Source: an uncultured Acetatifactor sp.
GTDB lineage: Bacteria; Bacillota; Clostridia; Lachnospirales; Lachnospiraceae
DNA length: 64,000 nt
Direction: 5' to 3'
Assembly: GCA_949840885.1 (NCBI GenBank)
Contig: CATKYJ010000004.1
Span: 97,341-161,340, forward strand
Below are positions 1 to 9,298 of the stretch, piece by piece. Under the pieces are notes generated by a model. It did not search any database. It was not told the DNA's origin and was given only the letters and a program-made list of their open reading frames with translations. A program made the translations under genes and the position numbers. Each line of letters begins with the position of its first letter. Positions within the stretch are counted from its first letter, which is position 1.

Positions 1-804
1 GACATGCAGGCCCTTTTCAAGCACATATCCGTCATACCACTGTGCAGTCTGCGCAAAATCCATTCCGTGTCTTTCGCACAGCTTTCGAACCTCAGCCTCC
101 GTAAAACCCACATACTCGGCCAGCACATCCGCCTCCAGCATGGTAAATTCATCAAAATTATTCAATGCAGACTCTGTACCGTATTTTTTAATCGGGAGAA
201 TTCCCGTCAAATATGCCAGCTTAATGAATCTCTTGGCGGGGACATCTTTGAAAAGACCCCGCAGGAAGTCGATATATTCTGTCTGGGCTCCGTCATCATC
301 CTTATCCTCCCTGAAAACAGCATCCCATTCATCGATGATGACGATGAATCTCGTCCCTTTGGCCTTATTGATGCCTGCAAGCGCCTCCCGCAACGTGACC
401 GCAGCTTCCGGAATACATCCGGGAAAGGTTTCCCTGAGTTCTCCGATTACAGCACCCTGTATTCCTGACACAATACTTTCTCCGGCTTTTCCTGTATTCC
501 GAAAGGAATTGATATCTATATGGATGACATCATATTGATTGAGATGCTCGGCAAAATGCCTGTTGGATGCAATTTTGCAGTTTTCAAACAGTCCTGCAGA
601 ATCGCACCCTTTGCCGTAATAAGCCACCAGCATTTCAGCCGCAATGGACTTTCCAAAACGTCTTGGCCTGCTTACGCAGAGACATCTTTGTTCAGTATCC
701 AGCACAGAATTCGTATACGCCAGCATCTGTGTCTTGTCCACATATATCTGTGATCTTATGGCGCTCTCAAATCCTTGGTTTCCCGGATTTAAAAAAATCC
801 CCAT
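1..804 (-). CDS. AAA-ATPase / PD-(D/E)XK nuclease family protein, 3' end beyond window
   Basis: The minus strand is open from 804 to the window edge (268 codons, no stop), so the C-terminal part is missing. The start at 804 has GGGAGGG six bases upstream and gives MGIFLNPGN, an opening typical of the clostridial AAA-ATPase-like family (PF09820 type). A P-loop-like RPRRFGKS is at residues 47-54 and a Walker B strand FIVIIDEWD at about 153-161. Full-length members normally carry a C-terminal PD-(D/E)XK nuclease domain, which would lie outside this window. An earlier ATG at 864 lacks a good ribosome site. The cellular role of these proteins is unsettled; they are multicopy and accessory in gut Clostridia. 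It has no evident link to the glycan locus. Confidence 0.8.
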   Translation of the reverse strand, partial: MGIFLNPGNQGFESAIRSQIYVDKTQMLAYTNSVLDTEQRCLCVSRPRRFGKSIAAEMLVAYYGKGCDSAGLFENCKIASNRHFAEHLNQYDVIHIDINSFRNTGKAGESIVSGIQGAVIGELRETFPGCIPEAAVTLREALAGINKAKGTRFIVIIDEWDAVFREDKDDDGAQTEYIDFLRGLFKDVPAKRFIKLAYLTGILPIKKYGTESALNNFDEFTMLEADVLAEYVGFTEAEVRKLCERHGMDFAQTAQWYDGYVLEKGLHV

Positions 805-872
805 TCCCGGCCCTCCCAACTTTATCTGACTATCACCAAACGAAAAGCATTTCCTGTCTTCCATTTTAGGAA

Positions 873-905
873 AACAGGCAGGAAAACATCTGCTCCCTGC
901 CTGTT
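873..905 (-). terminator. Putative rho-independent terminator after the phosphoglucomutase gene
   Basis: Perfect 10-bp arms (AACAGGCAGG and CCTGCCTGTT) enclose a 13-nt loop. Read on the minus strand, the hairpin is followed by a short T-rich run (TTTTCCT). It lies about 125 bases past the stop of the phosphoglucomutase gene and just upstream of the AAA-ATPase gene. The T run is short, so efficiency is uncertain. Confidence 0.5.
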
Positions 906-1027
906 CCTGCATTATTTATCCTGATGGTCACTAAAATATGCCCTGGAATGCTCTTCTTCCATTATCCCCCGGCTCACCGGCGGCAGGCATCACGAATTGG
1001 CTGCAAATTTCACTGCTGGTGTGTAGC

Positions 1028-2749
1028 TTACAGCACGGCTTTCAGATCCTCGGTCAGCTGCGCGAGCTTCGCGGCGGCGTCCTCTAAGCTGCTCCCCTTG
1101 ACGCCCATGTAGAACTTGATCTTGGGCTCCGTGCCCGAGGGACGGGCGCAGCACCATGCATCGTCGGGGAGTTCGAAATACAGTACATTGGATTTCGGCA
1201 GGCCGGTCTTTCCCTCTTCGCCGGTGGCCATATCCACGATGCGGTCTGTCTGGTAATCCCTGAATTTCAGCACCTGATGGCCGCCGAATGCCTTGGGCGG
1301 GTTCTGGCGCAGCTTTTCCATGATCTCCGCGATCTGTCTGGAACCGTCTATGCCTTTCAGAGTGATGGTGTACTGGGACTCCTTGTAATAGCCGTACTTC
1401 TCGTAGGTCTCCAGCATCATGTCCCACAGGGTCTTGCCGTGCTTCTTGCAGTAGGCCGCCACCTCGCACAGACACATCACTGCCACGATGGCGTCCTTGT
1501 CCCTGGCGTGTGTCCCGGCCAGGCACCCGTAACTCTCCTCCAGACCGAACACATAATGGTTGCTGCCTGTCTGCTCGAAAAGCTTGATCTGCTCGCCGAT
1601 GAACTTAAATCCCGTGAGTACCTCGATGCGCTTCACGCCGTAGGCGCCGGTGATAGGGCCTGTCATGTTGGTGGTGACGATGGTGGTCACCAGAGCGGGA
1701 TTCTCCGGCATGGTCTTAGTAGCAGTGCGCTCCCGCAGGATGTATTCCGCAATCAGCATGCCGGACATATTTCCCGTAAAGGAGACATACTCCCCTGTTT
1801 TGGAATCCTTGGCGTAGATGCCCAGGCGGTCCGCATCCGGGTCTGTAGCCAGGACCACATCCGCATCTTTCTCTTTCGCCAGCCGCAGGGCGTATGTAAA
1901 TGCCTTGGGATCCTCGGGATTGGGATACTCCAGCGTGGTGAAGTTGGGGTCGGGATTCTCCTGCTCCGGCACCACATACACATGCTTGAAGCCCAGTTCC
2001 GACAAAATGCGCCTGGCGGGCACATTTCCCGTGCCGCACAGGGGCGTGTATACAATCTTGATATCGTCTGCCACCTCAGCGATGACCTCCGGATGGATGA
2101 TCTGCTTCTTCAGTTCCGCCATGTAGGCATCGTCAATCTCCTTGCCGATGACCTGATACAGGCCCTTTCCTATAGCCTCCTGCTTATCCATGGTCTTCAC
2201 GGTATGGTAGTCCTTGATGGCCTGGACTTCCTCGATGATCTGCTTGTCGAAAGGAGCCGTCACCTGGGCGCCGTCCTCCCAGTACACCTTGTAGCCATTG
2301 TACTCCGGCGGGTTATGGCTGGCGGTCACCACGATGCCTGCCGTGCAGCCTAATGTGCGCAGGGCAAAGGAAAGCTCCGGCGTAGGGCGGAGAGCGTCGA
2401 ACACATAGGCCTTGACGCCGTTGGCTGCCAGGCACAGAGCCGCCACATCGGCGAACTCAGGAGACATGCGCCTGGAGTCGTAGGCGATGGCCACACCCTT
2501 TTCCTGCGTCCCTTTTTTCAGGATAAAATTGGCCAGGCCCTGGGTGGCCTTGCGGACCGTATAGATATTCATGCGGTTGGTGCCGGCCCCGATAATGCCC
2601 CTGAGGCCTCCGGTGCCGAACTCCAGCTCCTTGTAGAACCTTTCCTCGATCTCTTTCTCATCGTTGCGGATGGCCAGCAGTTCATCCTTTGTACCCTGGT
2701 CGAAATAATCGTCCTCCAGCCAGAAGTTAAACTCGTCCATATAGCTCAT
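1028..2749 (-). CDS. Phosphoglucomutase / phosphomannomutase (alpha-D-phosphohexomutase)
   Basis: This 573-residue cytoplasmic enzyme interconverts hexose 6-phosphate and hexose 1-phosphate. The phosphoserine loop TASHNPPEYNG is at residues 142-152 (Ser144), the metal loop DPDADR at 303-308, the sugar loop FGLEESYG in the middle third, and the phosphate-binding RPSGTEPKIKFY near the C terminus. All four domains of the family are therefore present, and the length matches bacterial PgcA-type enzymes. AGGAGAGG precedes the ATG. As the last complete gene of the locus it can supply glucose-1-phosphate for dTDP-sugar (rfbA) and UDP-sugar synthesis. Specificity for glucose against mannose cannot be read from sequence alone. 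Confidence 0.93.
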   Translation of the reverse strand: MSYMDEFNFWLEDDYFDQGTKDELLAIRNDEKEIEERFYKELEFGTGGLRGIIGAGTNRMNIYTVRKATQGLANFILKKGTQEKGVAIAYDSRRMSPEFADVAALCLAANGVKAYVFDALRPTPELSFALRTLGCTAGIVVTASHNPPEYNGYKVYWEDGAQVTAPFDKQIIEEVQAIKDYHTVKTMDKQEAIGKGLYQVIGKEIDDAYMAELKKQIIHPEVIAEVADDIKIVYTPLCGTGNVPARRILSELGFKHVYVVPEQENPDPNFTTLEYPNPEDPKAFTYALRLAKEKDADVVLATDPDADRLGIYAKDSKTGEYVSFTGNMSGMLIAEYILRERTATKTMPENPALVTTIVTTNMTGPITGAYGVKRIEVLTGFKFIGEQIKLFEQTGSNHYVFGLEESYGCLAGTHARDKDAIVAVMCLCEVAAYCKKHGKTLWDMMLETYEKYGYYKESQYTITLKGIDGSRQIAEIMEKLRQNPPKAFGGHQVLKFRDYQTDRIVDMATGEEGKTGLPKSNVLYFELPDDAWCCARPSGTEPKIKFYMGVKGSSLEDAAAKLAQLTEDLKAVL

Positions 2750-2801
2750 TTGCCTCTCCTCTTTTCTGCGCGGCGCTTTCCGAAAAATTCCCGATGTCCG
2801 T

Positions 2802-2826
2802 ATCTGTACCCCGCGCCTGTACAGAT
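2802..2826 (-). promoter_or_regulatory. Inverted repeat in the phosphoglucomutase leader
   Basis: ATCTGTAC and GTACAGAT form perfect 8-bp arms around 9 bases, about 55 bases upstream of the phosphoglucomutase start. A TAAAAT hexamer (minus strand, 2852-2857) upstream could be a -10, with only a weak -35 candidate (GTGGCA, 18-bp spacing). The repeat would then fall in the 5' leader as a hairpin or an operator. No known regulator site was recognised. Confidence 0.35.
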
Positions 2827-2921
2827 GCTTTCATGTGTTTTTCCTTTCCTTATTTTAACATATCCTGCCGGATTATGCCACTAAAATCTCTTCCACCCGG
2901 ATAAACTTTCCTTGTAGTACC

Positions 2922-2992
2922 TATACTCACGAGCGATGAAATTGCCACCGATTCATGATGCTTGCCGCTCGTGAGTCGGGTTACTTGGCAAA
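2922..2992 (+). repeat. Palindromic repeat copy E1, overlapping the end of the DUF6020 gene
   Basis: A 71-bp element beginning TATACTCACGAGC, with arms CTCACGAGC and GCTCGTGAG around 32 bases and a tail resembling TCGGGTTACTTGGCAAA. Related copies are at 12983, 20304 and 31369. The element lies antisense to the neighbouring gene, whose last 13 or so codons and stop (2953-2955) are inside it. The arms are perfect in this copy. Confidence 0.8.
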
Positions 2993-4833
2993 TTATTGTA
3001 ACCGTCAGTATATTTTGTATATGGATGCAGCAAACCGTGCAATATGAGAGGTACACATACCACCAGGCAATAAATGTAGCGCAAAGCGGCCATGGGGCCA
3101 AGGAAGCAGGTGCCCAGATACATCAGGGGCAGCATGCCCCATAGCAGCAGGCTGTATCGTTTTTGATAGATGCTCCATAGCAATGTCAATACCACAAGCC
3201 ATACATAAGGGGCATTGCGGAAAAGATAACCCATAATAGGCACACTGCGGTAATTCAAATGATAAAACAAATAATTGTAATACCTTGTGGCCAATGGAAA
3301 ATAGTCTTCTTTTTCGATTTCGTGCTCTGTTCCGATCAGGGTATGATATAAGGCGATATCTGCCGAAACATACATGCCCTGGTTCAGCGGATACCAATAG
3401 CCCATGGTATTCGTAATGATGCTCTCCAGATATTCCCCGGGAAATTGCAGTCCGATTTTGGCCCAAAGCTTAAAAAAATTCAGTTTATTATTTTTCAGCA
3501 AAAGCTCATTGGCATTATTCTTTACTGCATCGGCTAAATACGGATTGTAATTTGGGATATCCTCCTCTTGCATATACATACAGACTTCCCCATACAGAGC
3601 AGGATCCAGTTCTGCGCCCCGATAGCAGGCGACTCTTGCCATACATTGCAGCGGCACGCTCATCATCTCCCGCTGGGTGTCGCGGCTGTCCGCATGGGTA
3701 TATGCAATCAGAATCCTGTTACAGCCGGAATGAAGCAGCAGGATTGCCGCCAGCGCAATCAGAAAATACATCTTTGATTTCAGCGGTTTTAAATACAGGA
3801 GCACAATGACGCCTGAAACGGCCACGGCATACTTTGCATTATTGCGCAGCAGGCTAAGCAAAATCCCGGCCAGAACCATGCCGGCATAGCTGTACCAGCT
3901 AAATTTTTCTCCGTCTAACAGCAGCCGGAACAGGAAAACCGCATAATAGAGAAAGAAAGCCGCGCACAGCACATCCTTGGTGGCGGAAATTGCAAAAACA
4001 GAGTGCATGGGGAAGACCGCAAACCAGAGAAGCGCGCCTATACGGATGCAGCGCGGAACACCTTTTTTGAAAAGATACTGAAGAAAATAGGCAAAAGAAC
4101 CAGTGAGTATCAGCATCTGGATCAGTGTATAGAACTGATAGCCCACGGACACGTTGCCTATCTGCTCTCCAAACTGATAGGCTTTCCCCATCAATAGGGT
4201 GTGCAGCAGGGGATGATGTGTATGGTAGCTGTTATTCACTACTTCACTTAATTGATACTTTGCGTCAAACACAAAATTACCCGGCCATTGACTGAGAAAA
4301 ACCGGCATATACGAGAGCATAAGAATACCCCATACAAACAGAAAGTAGAGCCGCTTATGGCCATTCATAAAGACATAAAAGCGGCCTGTGGGCTGAGCAA
4401 TCTGTTTATCGGCATACCATTTCTGTACGCGGCCAGGCAATTGCAGCAATTCCGCGCATATGGGGGTAGTGCATGCACCGATTCCCATTATCAGAAAGAA
4501 CTGCAGGATTGTCTCCGGGACAGAGCGAAATATATCGTTGACATAATGGGCGTATCCCCCATAGACAATTGCCGTTCCCAGCAGAATTCCCCCTATCGTG
4601 GACACCGTTTTTAAACGTCTGTCCCTCAGCCGGAAATAACGGCAGAGCAGCCAGGCTGTAAAGGAAAACAGCAGGACAGAGGAAAGGTTGTACCCAAAAT
4701 AAATGCCCCCGTAATAGACGTTTCCATCCCCGTTTAACGAGATCACCCTGGCAAAAGAAAGGACACTCAGGTAGGAGAGGATCACAATAACCACTCGTTC
4801 CAGCCAAGGGGATTTTACTGTTTTAAGTCGCAT
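2953..4833 (-). CDS. DUF6020-type polytopic membrane protein (626 aa)
   Basis: A hydrophobic protein with about twelve predicted membrane spans. The conserved external stretch (FVFDAKYQL, then HHPLLHTLLMG) matches the equivalent region of the protein at 62214-63851 (SYDMISQV, HHPILHTWLIG), so the two are paralogues of the DUF6020 type. The fold suggests a GT-C-like lipid-linked sugar transferase, with the acidic residue and HHP motif near the active side, but no function is established. The ATG at 4833 (MRLKTVKSP) is preferred over 4908 because hydrophobic homology begins there. Its C-terminal residues (NLPSNPTHERQAS) are encoded by a palindromic repeat, so the native terminus has probably been replaced. 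Local base composition is AT-richer than its neighbours. Confidence 0.75.
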   Translation of the reverse strand: MRLKTVKSPWLERVVIVILSYLSVLSFARVISLNGDGNVYYGGIYFGYNLSSVLLFSFTAWLLCRYFRLRDRRLKTVSTIGGILLGTAIVYGGYAHYVNDIFRSVPETILQFFLIMGIGACTTPICAELLQLPGRVQKWYADKQIAQPTGRFYVFMNGHKRLYFLFVWGILMLSYMPVFLSQWPGNFVFDAKYQLSEVVNNSYHTHHPLLHTLLMGKAYQFGEQIGNVSVGYQFYTLIQMLILTGSFAYFLQYLFKKGVPRCIRIGALLWFAVFPMHSVFAISATKDVLCAAFFLYYAVFLFRLLLDGEKFSWYSYAGMVLAGILLSLLRNNAKYAVAVSGVIVLLYLKPLKSKMYFLIALAAILLLHSGCNRILIAYTHADSRDTQREMMSVPLQCMARVACYRGAELDPALYGEVCMYMQEEDIPNYNPYLADAVKNNANELLLKNNKLNFFKLWAKIGLQFPGEYLESIITNTMGYWYPLNQGMYVSADIALYHTLIGTEHEIEKEDYFPLATRYYNYLFYHLNYRSVPIMGYLFRNAPYVWLVVLTLLWSIYQKRYSLLLWGMLPLMYLGTCFLGPMAALRYIYCLVVCVPLILHGLLHPYTKYTDGYNNLPSNPTHERQAS

Positions 4834-4920
4834 ATTAATCCGCCGCACAAACAGCCCGGCGCTCCTTTCATAGCTTTGTACCGGAAAGTGTCTGCCGCCC
4901 CCGGCCAAACCGCATAACGC

Positions 4921-7900
4921 CTAATCTTTCGGCTTCATCCACCGGTCCATCACAGCCGTCAGTTCGGAAAGCTCCATGGGCTTGGCCATGTGCTCGTTCA
5001 TCCCGGCCTCCCTGCTGGCGGCAATGTCTTCTGCAAAGGCATTGGCGGACAGCGCCACAATGGGAACCGACAACGCATCCCCCCGAGGGAGCTTGCGGAT
5101 GGCCCTGGTGGCTTCATAGCCGTTCATGACAGGCATCTGGATATCCATCAGCACCATGTCAAAATACCCCTCCGGCCTGGTCTCGAAGCGGCCAAGCCCG
5201 CTCTTGCCGTCTGAGGCGCATTCCACTGCTGCCCCGGTGACGCCGATGATCTCCATGGCGATTTCCTGATTGATGATATTGTCCTCCACCAGCAGAATCC
5301 TCCTGCCCCTGAACCGGGCGTCGCCCACAGCCTCTTCGGCTTTCTGCAGCCTCTCCGGATCCTGCCCTGCAAATTTCTGAAGCTTTAACAGCAGTGTCAC
5401 CGTGACTCTGGTTCCCTTGCCCAGGGTGCTGGCCACCTTGATGCTTCCGCCCATCATATGCACGATGTTCTGCGCGATGGTCATCCCCAGCCCGGTTCCC
5501 TCGATCCTGCTGATCCGGGAATCCTCCGCACGGCTGAAAGGCTCGTAGATATGGGGCAGGAACTCTTCCGTCATGCCAATGCCGTCATCCTCAAAGATAA
5601 AGTCATAAAAGCAGCAGCCGTACTTTTTGGTCTCCCGCTCTATGACAGTCAGCCCTAAGTGCCCTCCCTTGGGCGTGAATTTGATGGCATTGCCTAAAAT
5701 ATTGGAAAATGCCTGGCTGATGCGTGCCTTGTCCCCAATGACCTGCCCGTGCTCCACGCCCACAGGGGAAATCTCCAGAGTCATTCCCTTTTCCGCTATC
5801 TGAGGCGCAAGGGACGAGGCCACATCCTCTATCAGCTGGGAAATCCCAAACTCGTCCGCCACCAGATCTACATTGCCGGATTCCAGTTCGCTCATGTCCA
5901 GAATTTCGTTTACCAAAGCAAGGAGGCTGTTGCCCGATGCGCCGATTTTTCCCAGGCAGTCCCGCACCTTATCCTTATCCTCCAAATTTTCGCAGGCAAT
6001 TTTCGTCATTCCCATAATGCCGTTCATGGGTGTGCGGATATCATGGCTCATGCGGGAGAGGAATTCACTCTTGGAGGCATTGGCGTGGTTGGCCGCCTCG
6101 CAGGCTGCCTGAATCGCCCTCTGCTCCCGCATTTCCTTGCGCTTGCTCTCCGTCACGTCCTGGGCCGCATAGACGATTCCGCTGGCCTTTCCCTCCTCGT
6201 CCGTCCTGGCCATCACGGCCGTGGCCCGTATCCAGCCGTAATCATCCGCCGCCATATCTGCGCTCTCGGGCATTTTGCGGTACGCAAAGGTCACGAAAGG
6301 CTGGTCCTTTTTCAGAACCTGGCGCAGATTCCTGCTGCTCATGGTACACAGGTAATTGGTTCTGTCCTCGGGATGGACAAAATTCTCCGCGTAAATCCTA
6401 AGGGCCGCGTCATAGTTGTTCCGCTCCCCCAAAAGCTTTTTCACATCCTCCAGCTGGCTCATGGCCCTCAGCTCGTTTTGCTCCAGATCCCCATAGTAGG
6501 TGGCGAAGAACATGCTGCTTAAGCTTTCGATAATGCCCGCCTGTTCCTGCTCCAGCTTCAGGCGTTTTGCTTCCTCCTGCTTCTCTTTGGTGATGTCCCG
6601 CCCCAGCGCATTGACCAGGACCTTGCCGTCCCTGCGAATATAAGTCACATGCTGCTCCAGCCACTGCTCTTTCTCCCCTTTTAAGCGGTAGCTGCAGATC
6701 TCTTCCGAATAGCTCTGCGTCTTTTCCGCCTGGCTGCGCATATGCTCCGGACTCATGAACTTGGCGAATTTGTCCGCATCCTCAGGGCTGACGGAATTTT
6801 CCAGGGCCCGCTGATAGTAATGGGTATATTTTCCGATCCCCCCGTTTTGGGGCTGGGCGCTCTCATTGAGCCAGAACCGCTCGCAGCGGTCGCTGTCCAG
6901 ATGGATCGTGGTCATCACATGGAAGCGGGATTTCAGGATGGCCGCCATCTGTATATCCCTCTGGGAGAGGATCTGCTCCTGGCGCACCCTTTTGTCCACG
7001 TCCTGCAAAGCCAGTACCACATAGTTCCTGGTGCCCTGGTTGCGGCCGAAATACGCAATGACCGCCACATACCGGTAGGCTCCCCCTACGCGCAGCTGGC
7101 ACAGCATATCCTGCTTCTGCATTCCCTTGTCCCTGGCCTGATTCAGGCTCTCCAGGGAGAACTTCTGTCCGAACTTTTCCCTGTTCTCCTGATGGATCTC
7201 AGGGAGCAGACGGGACTGCAGAACCACATCCCACATCAGAGTCTGGGAAGTCCATCCCTCCCGGCTGTATCCGCCCTCCCGGACCAGATTCACGTTCCCG
7301 TCCTTTAGGTCAATGGTATATATCCCTAAGTTCTGCTCACCCAGAGTCCTCGTGACCTCCTGGAGGCGCACGCTGGTCTCGTCCAGCTCCAGGCTCTCCT
7401 TAAGCATATCCTGCACGTCCTTTATATAGATCAGGACTGTCTGGCCTGCGTCCGTGTATCCGGAGTCCGGCGTCACCTCCAGCATGTTCCAGCGATAGCC
7501 TCCCGGCGATATGCGCCTGTAGCTGCAGGTCAGATGCCTGCGCCCGGTGCGCAGAACGCTTTTCAGATATTCCAGATGGGTAAAGCTTAAGAATCTGTCC
7601 ATATCGTCCGGATGGATGACGCCGTTTTCCTTAAACTGCTCCAGCCAGTCCGTGAAAGTCTCTTTCCTGCTGTCAACGGCCCATTCCTCCGCGCCCGACT
7701 TCACCACCTCATAGCTGTTCCGGCTCAGGTTCACCCGCAGGATCTTGCGATACACATAGCTGAACTCGTCCAAATGGGGCGTCAGCGTGACGATGACAGC
7801 AGGGATGTGGTCCTCCCACAGCGTCCGCCTGGCCTCCATGTCCACCGTGCCCAGAACATTGTCGCTGATGATAGATTTGCCCTCCTGTCTCTCATCCATG

Positions 7901-8088
7901 TGAGACAGCGGGCAGTTGGCACAGGAATTTGCCCACATTCTGTCGCAGGTCATACCCTTTCCGGCGTGGGGAGCCAATTCCATGATACGTTTATTCAAAT
8001 ACAGGATTTCGTGATTATCCTCTCTGACCACATAGATTCCTGTGTTTGGTATGGCGTCCAATATCTTCTTGTAGTCTTTACTGTCCAT
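4921..8088 (-). CDS. Cytoplasmic hybrid sensor histidine kinase / response regulator with several PAS modules
   Basis: This 1055-residue protein has no membrane span. The N-terminal half carries about four PAS-like modules, the first with a cysteine cluster (CDRMWANSCANCPL) often seen in Lachnospiraceae sensors. A HisKA helix follows with SRMSHDIRTPMN (His near 682), then a HATPase domain with N box (SNILGNAIKF), G1 (DDGIGM) and G2 (GTGLGM), and a C-terminal receiver with VLMDIQMP (Asp near 982). No HPt domain or output domain is present, so phosphate must pass to separate partners. The start at 8088 has AGGGGA at better spacing than 8094. It has its own promoter at 8131-8159 and may sense a soluble or redox signal, which is inference. 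Its targets, possibly this locus, are unknown. Confidence 0.9.
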   Translation of the reverse strand: MDSKDYKKILDAIPNTGIYVVREDNHEILYLNKRIMELAPHAGKGMTCDRMWANSCANCPLSHMDERQEGKSIISDNVLGTVDMEARRTLWEDHIPAVIVTLTPHLDEFSYVYRKILRVNLSRNSYEVVKSGAEEWAVDSRKETFTDWLEQFKENGVIHPDDMDRFLSFTHLEYLKSVLRTGRRHLTCSYRRISPGGYRWNMLEVTPDSGYTDAGQTVLIYIKDVQDMLKESLELDETSVRLQEVTRTLGEQNLGIYTIDLKDGNVNLVREGGYSREGWTSQTLMWDVVLQSRLLPEIHQENREKFGQKFSLESLNQARDKGMQKQDMLCQLRVGGAYRYVAVIAYFGRNQGTRNYVVLALQDVDKRVRQEQILSQRDIQMAAILKSRFHVMTTIHLDSDRCERFWLNESAQPQNGGIGKYTHYYQRALENSVSPEDADKFAKFMSPEHMRSQAEKTQSYSEEICSYRLKGEKEQWLEQHVTYIRRDGKVLVNALGRDITKEKQEEAKRLKLEQEQAGIIESLSSMFFATYYGDLEQNELRAMSQLEDVKKLLGERNNYDAALRIYAENFVHPEDRTNYLCTMSSRNLRQVLKKDQPFVTFAYRKMPESADMAADDYGWIRATAVMARTDEEGKASGIVYAAQDVTESKRKEMREQRAIQAACEAANHANASKSEFLSRMSHDIRTPMNGIMGMTKIACENLEDKDKVRDCLGKIGASGNSLLALVNEILDMSELESGNVDLVADEFGISQLIEDVASSLAPQIAEKGMTLEISPVGVEHGQVIGDKARISQAFSNILGNAIKFTPKGGHLGLTVIERETKKYGCCFYDFIFEDDGIGMTEEFLPHIYEPFSRAEDSRISRIEGTGLGMTIAQNIVHMMGGSIKVASTLGKGTRVTVTLLLKLQKFAGQDPERLQKAEEAVGDARFRGRRILLVEDNIINQEIAMEIIGVTGAAVECASDGKSGLGRFETRPEGYFDMVLMDIQMPVMNGYEATRAIRKLPRGDALSVPIVALSANAFAEDIAASREAGMNEHMAKPMELSELTAVMDRWMKPKD

Positions 8089-8130
8089 GCACATATCCCC
8101 TATCCCGACTCTGTGTATTTCCTGAACCTT

Positions 8131-8159
8131 ATTTTAGCACGGAATCAAAGAAGCGTCAA
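8131..8159 (-). promoter_or_regulatory. Sigma-A-type promoter for the hybrid kinase gene
   Basis: On the minus strand TTGACG (8159-8154), a 17-bp spacer and TAAAAT (8136-8131) match the vegetative consensus at 5/6 and 5/6. The predicted start site lies about 35 bases upstream of the kinase ATG. It allows the kinase to be transcribed separately from the upstream polysaccharide genes. Confidence 0.7.
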
Positions 8160-8180
8160 CAATCCCGTTGCCCGCGGGAA

Positions 8181-9278
8181 TCAAGGTTCGTCAAAAGTTT
8201 CTTCCGTCCCGTAATAGACAAAGATGCCCTCTGCGGAAATCCAGGCCGTCAGTTTTTGCAGACCTGCCACGGCCTCTTTCCAGTTCCCGGCCTCCACCCT
8301 GTTTCTTCCCGCCGCCATGGCGTCCAGCATGTACTGACTGATGTCGGGGCTATAGTGTACCATGTCCATGTAATAGTCCAGATTGCACACAATGGATTCC
8401 TCGTTCTGGAAATAGTAGACCTCCACATTTTCCAGGCAAAGCAGGGCCGATACCGCCTGATCCAGCGCGTAAATCCGCTGCTCCAGCTCTCCGTTCACAT
8501 AGGCGCAGTCCCACCACAGCAGCGAAAGCGGCGGAATCAGAAAACGGTATTTTGTCTCGGGATGGGCTTCCACTTGTCTCGTAAGGAGCGCAATGTTTTC
8601 TGCAATCAAAACGGTTTCAACCGTGTAATCTCTGTCCCCTGACAGGGCACTTGGCCCAATATTTCCCCGGTCGTAAGCCCGCATGGCCCAAGCTTCCCCG
8701 AATTCCTTTCCCCTGGCCCAGTTATATGCCTTTCCCCCGGTATTGAGCCCCGCGTGGGCGTAGGCCAGCATGGAGGGAATCTTTTCCATCAGGATTTCCT
8801 TATTGAACAGATAGGGTAGATCGTCCAGAACCGTTTTGGTGTGGAGATACCTGGGCGTGTCCTGTCCATAGAGCGTCACCTCTGTAGAAGCCTCCACGGA
8901 AGAGATGTCCAGGCACCAAAAGACATTTTTAAGCGCTCTCTCCTCCTGCGCCATTTCCAGATAATAAAGCAAATCCGCCACGGAGCCGGAAGCTCTGATG
9001 ATTTTCAGCGTACTGCAGTTATAAGTCTGATCCAAAAAAGAGCTGTCGAAATTTTCCGCCAGGGAGGATCCTACCAAAACACTGTCATACTCAAAATTCC
9101 GTATTGTTCCGGGCATCTGGTTGTCCCTGTCATTCAGCACCGCATCCATGCCGAAGAAAGGGGCATGGTACTGGTAAAAGGGATCCGTCAGCCAGACGAA
9201 AAAGCCAACAAACGCCATCTGGACTGCTATGAAAATGATCAGTCTTTTCAAAGCCTTTTTCTGAAAGCCCTCTTCCAT
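8181..9278 (-). CDS. Membrane-anchored SGNH-like partner of the MBOAT acyltransferase
   Basis: A 365-residue protein with one N-terminal membrane span (about residues 13-30) and an extracytoplasmic domain. Block I looks like VLVGSSLAENF (Ser71/Ser72) and the C-terminal block like DMVHYSPD, giving the Asp-x-x-His pair of the SGNH fold. It starts 20 bases after the MBOAT gene, the pairing known from AlgI with AlgJ/AlgX and DltB with DltD, where the SGNH partner moves the acyl group from the membrane enzyme to the polymer. A role in O-acylating the exported glycan is inferred. The sequence is not close to DltD. AGGAG precedes the ATG. Confidence 0.7.
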   Translation of the reverse strand: MEEGFQKKALKRLIIFIAVQMAFVGFFVWLTDPFYQYHAPFFGMDAVLNDRDNQMPGTIRNFEYDSVLVGSSLAENFDSSFLDQTYNCSTLKIIRASGSVADLLYYLEMAQEERALKNVFWCLDISSVEASTEVTLYGQDTPRYLHTKTVLDDLPYLFNKEILMEKIPSMLAYAHAGLNTGGKAYNWARGKEFGEAWAMRAYDRGNIGPSALSGDRDYTVETVLIAENIALLTRQVEAHPETKYRFLIPPLSLLWWDCAYVNGELEQRIYALDQAVSALLCLENVEVYYFQNEESIVCNLDYYMDMVHYSPDISQYMLDAMAAGRNRVEAGNWKEAVAGLQKLTAWISAEGIFVYYGTEETFDEP

Positions 9279-9298
9279 GCCGCCTCTCTCCTCTTTTG

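Noticed and set aside
1277..2353. A 358-codon open frame on the plus strand
   Set aside because: Antisense shadow of the phosphoglucomutase gene, whose catalytic motifs are all present on the minus strand.
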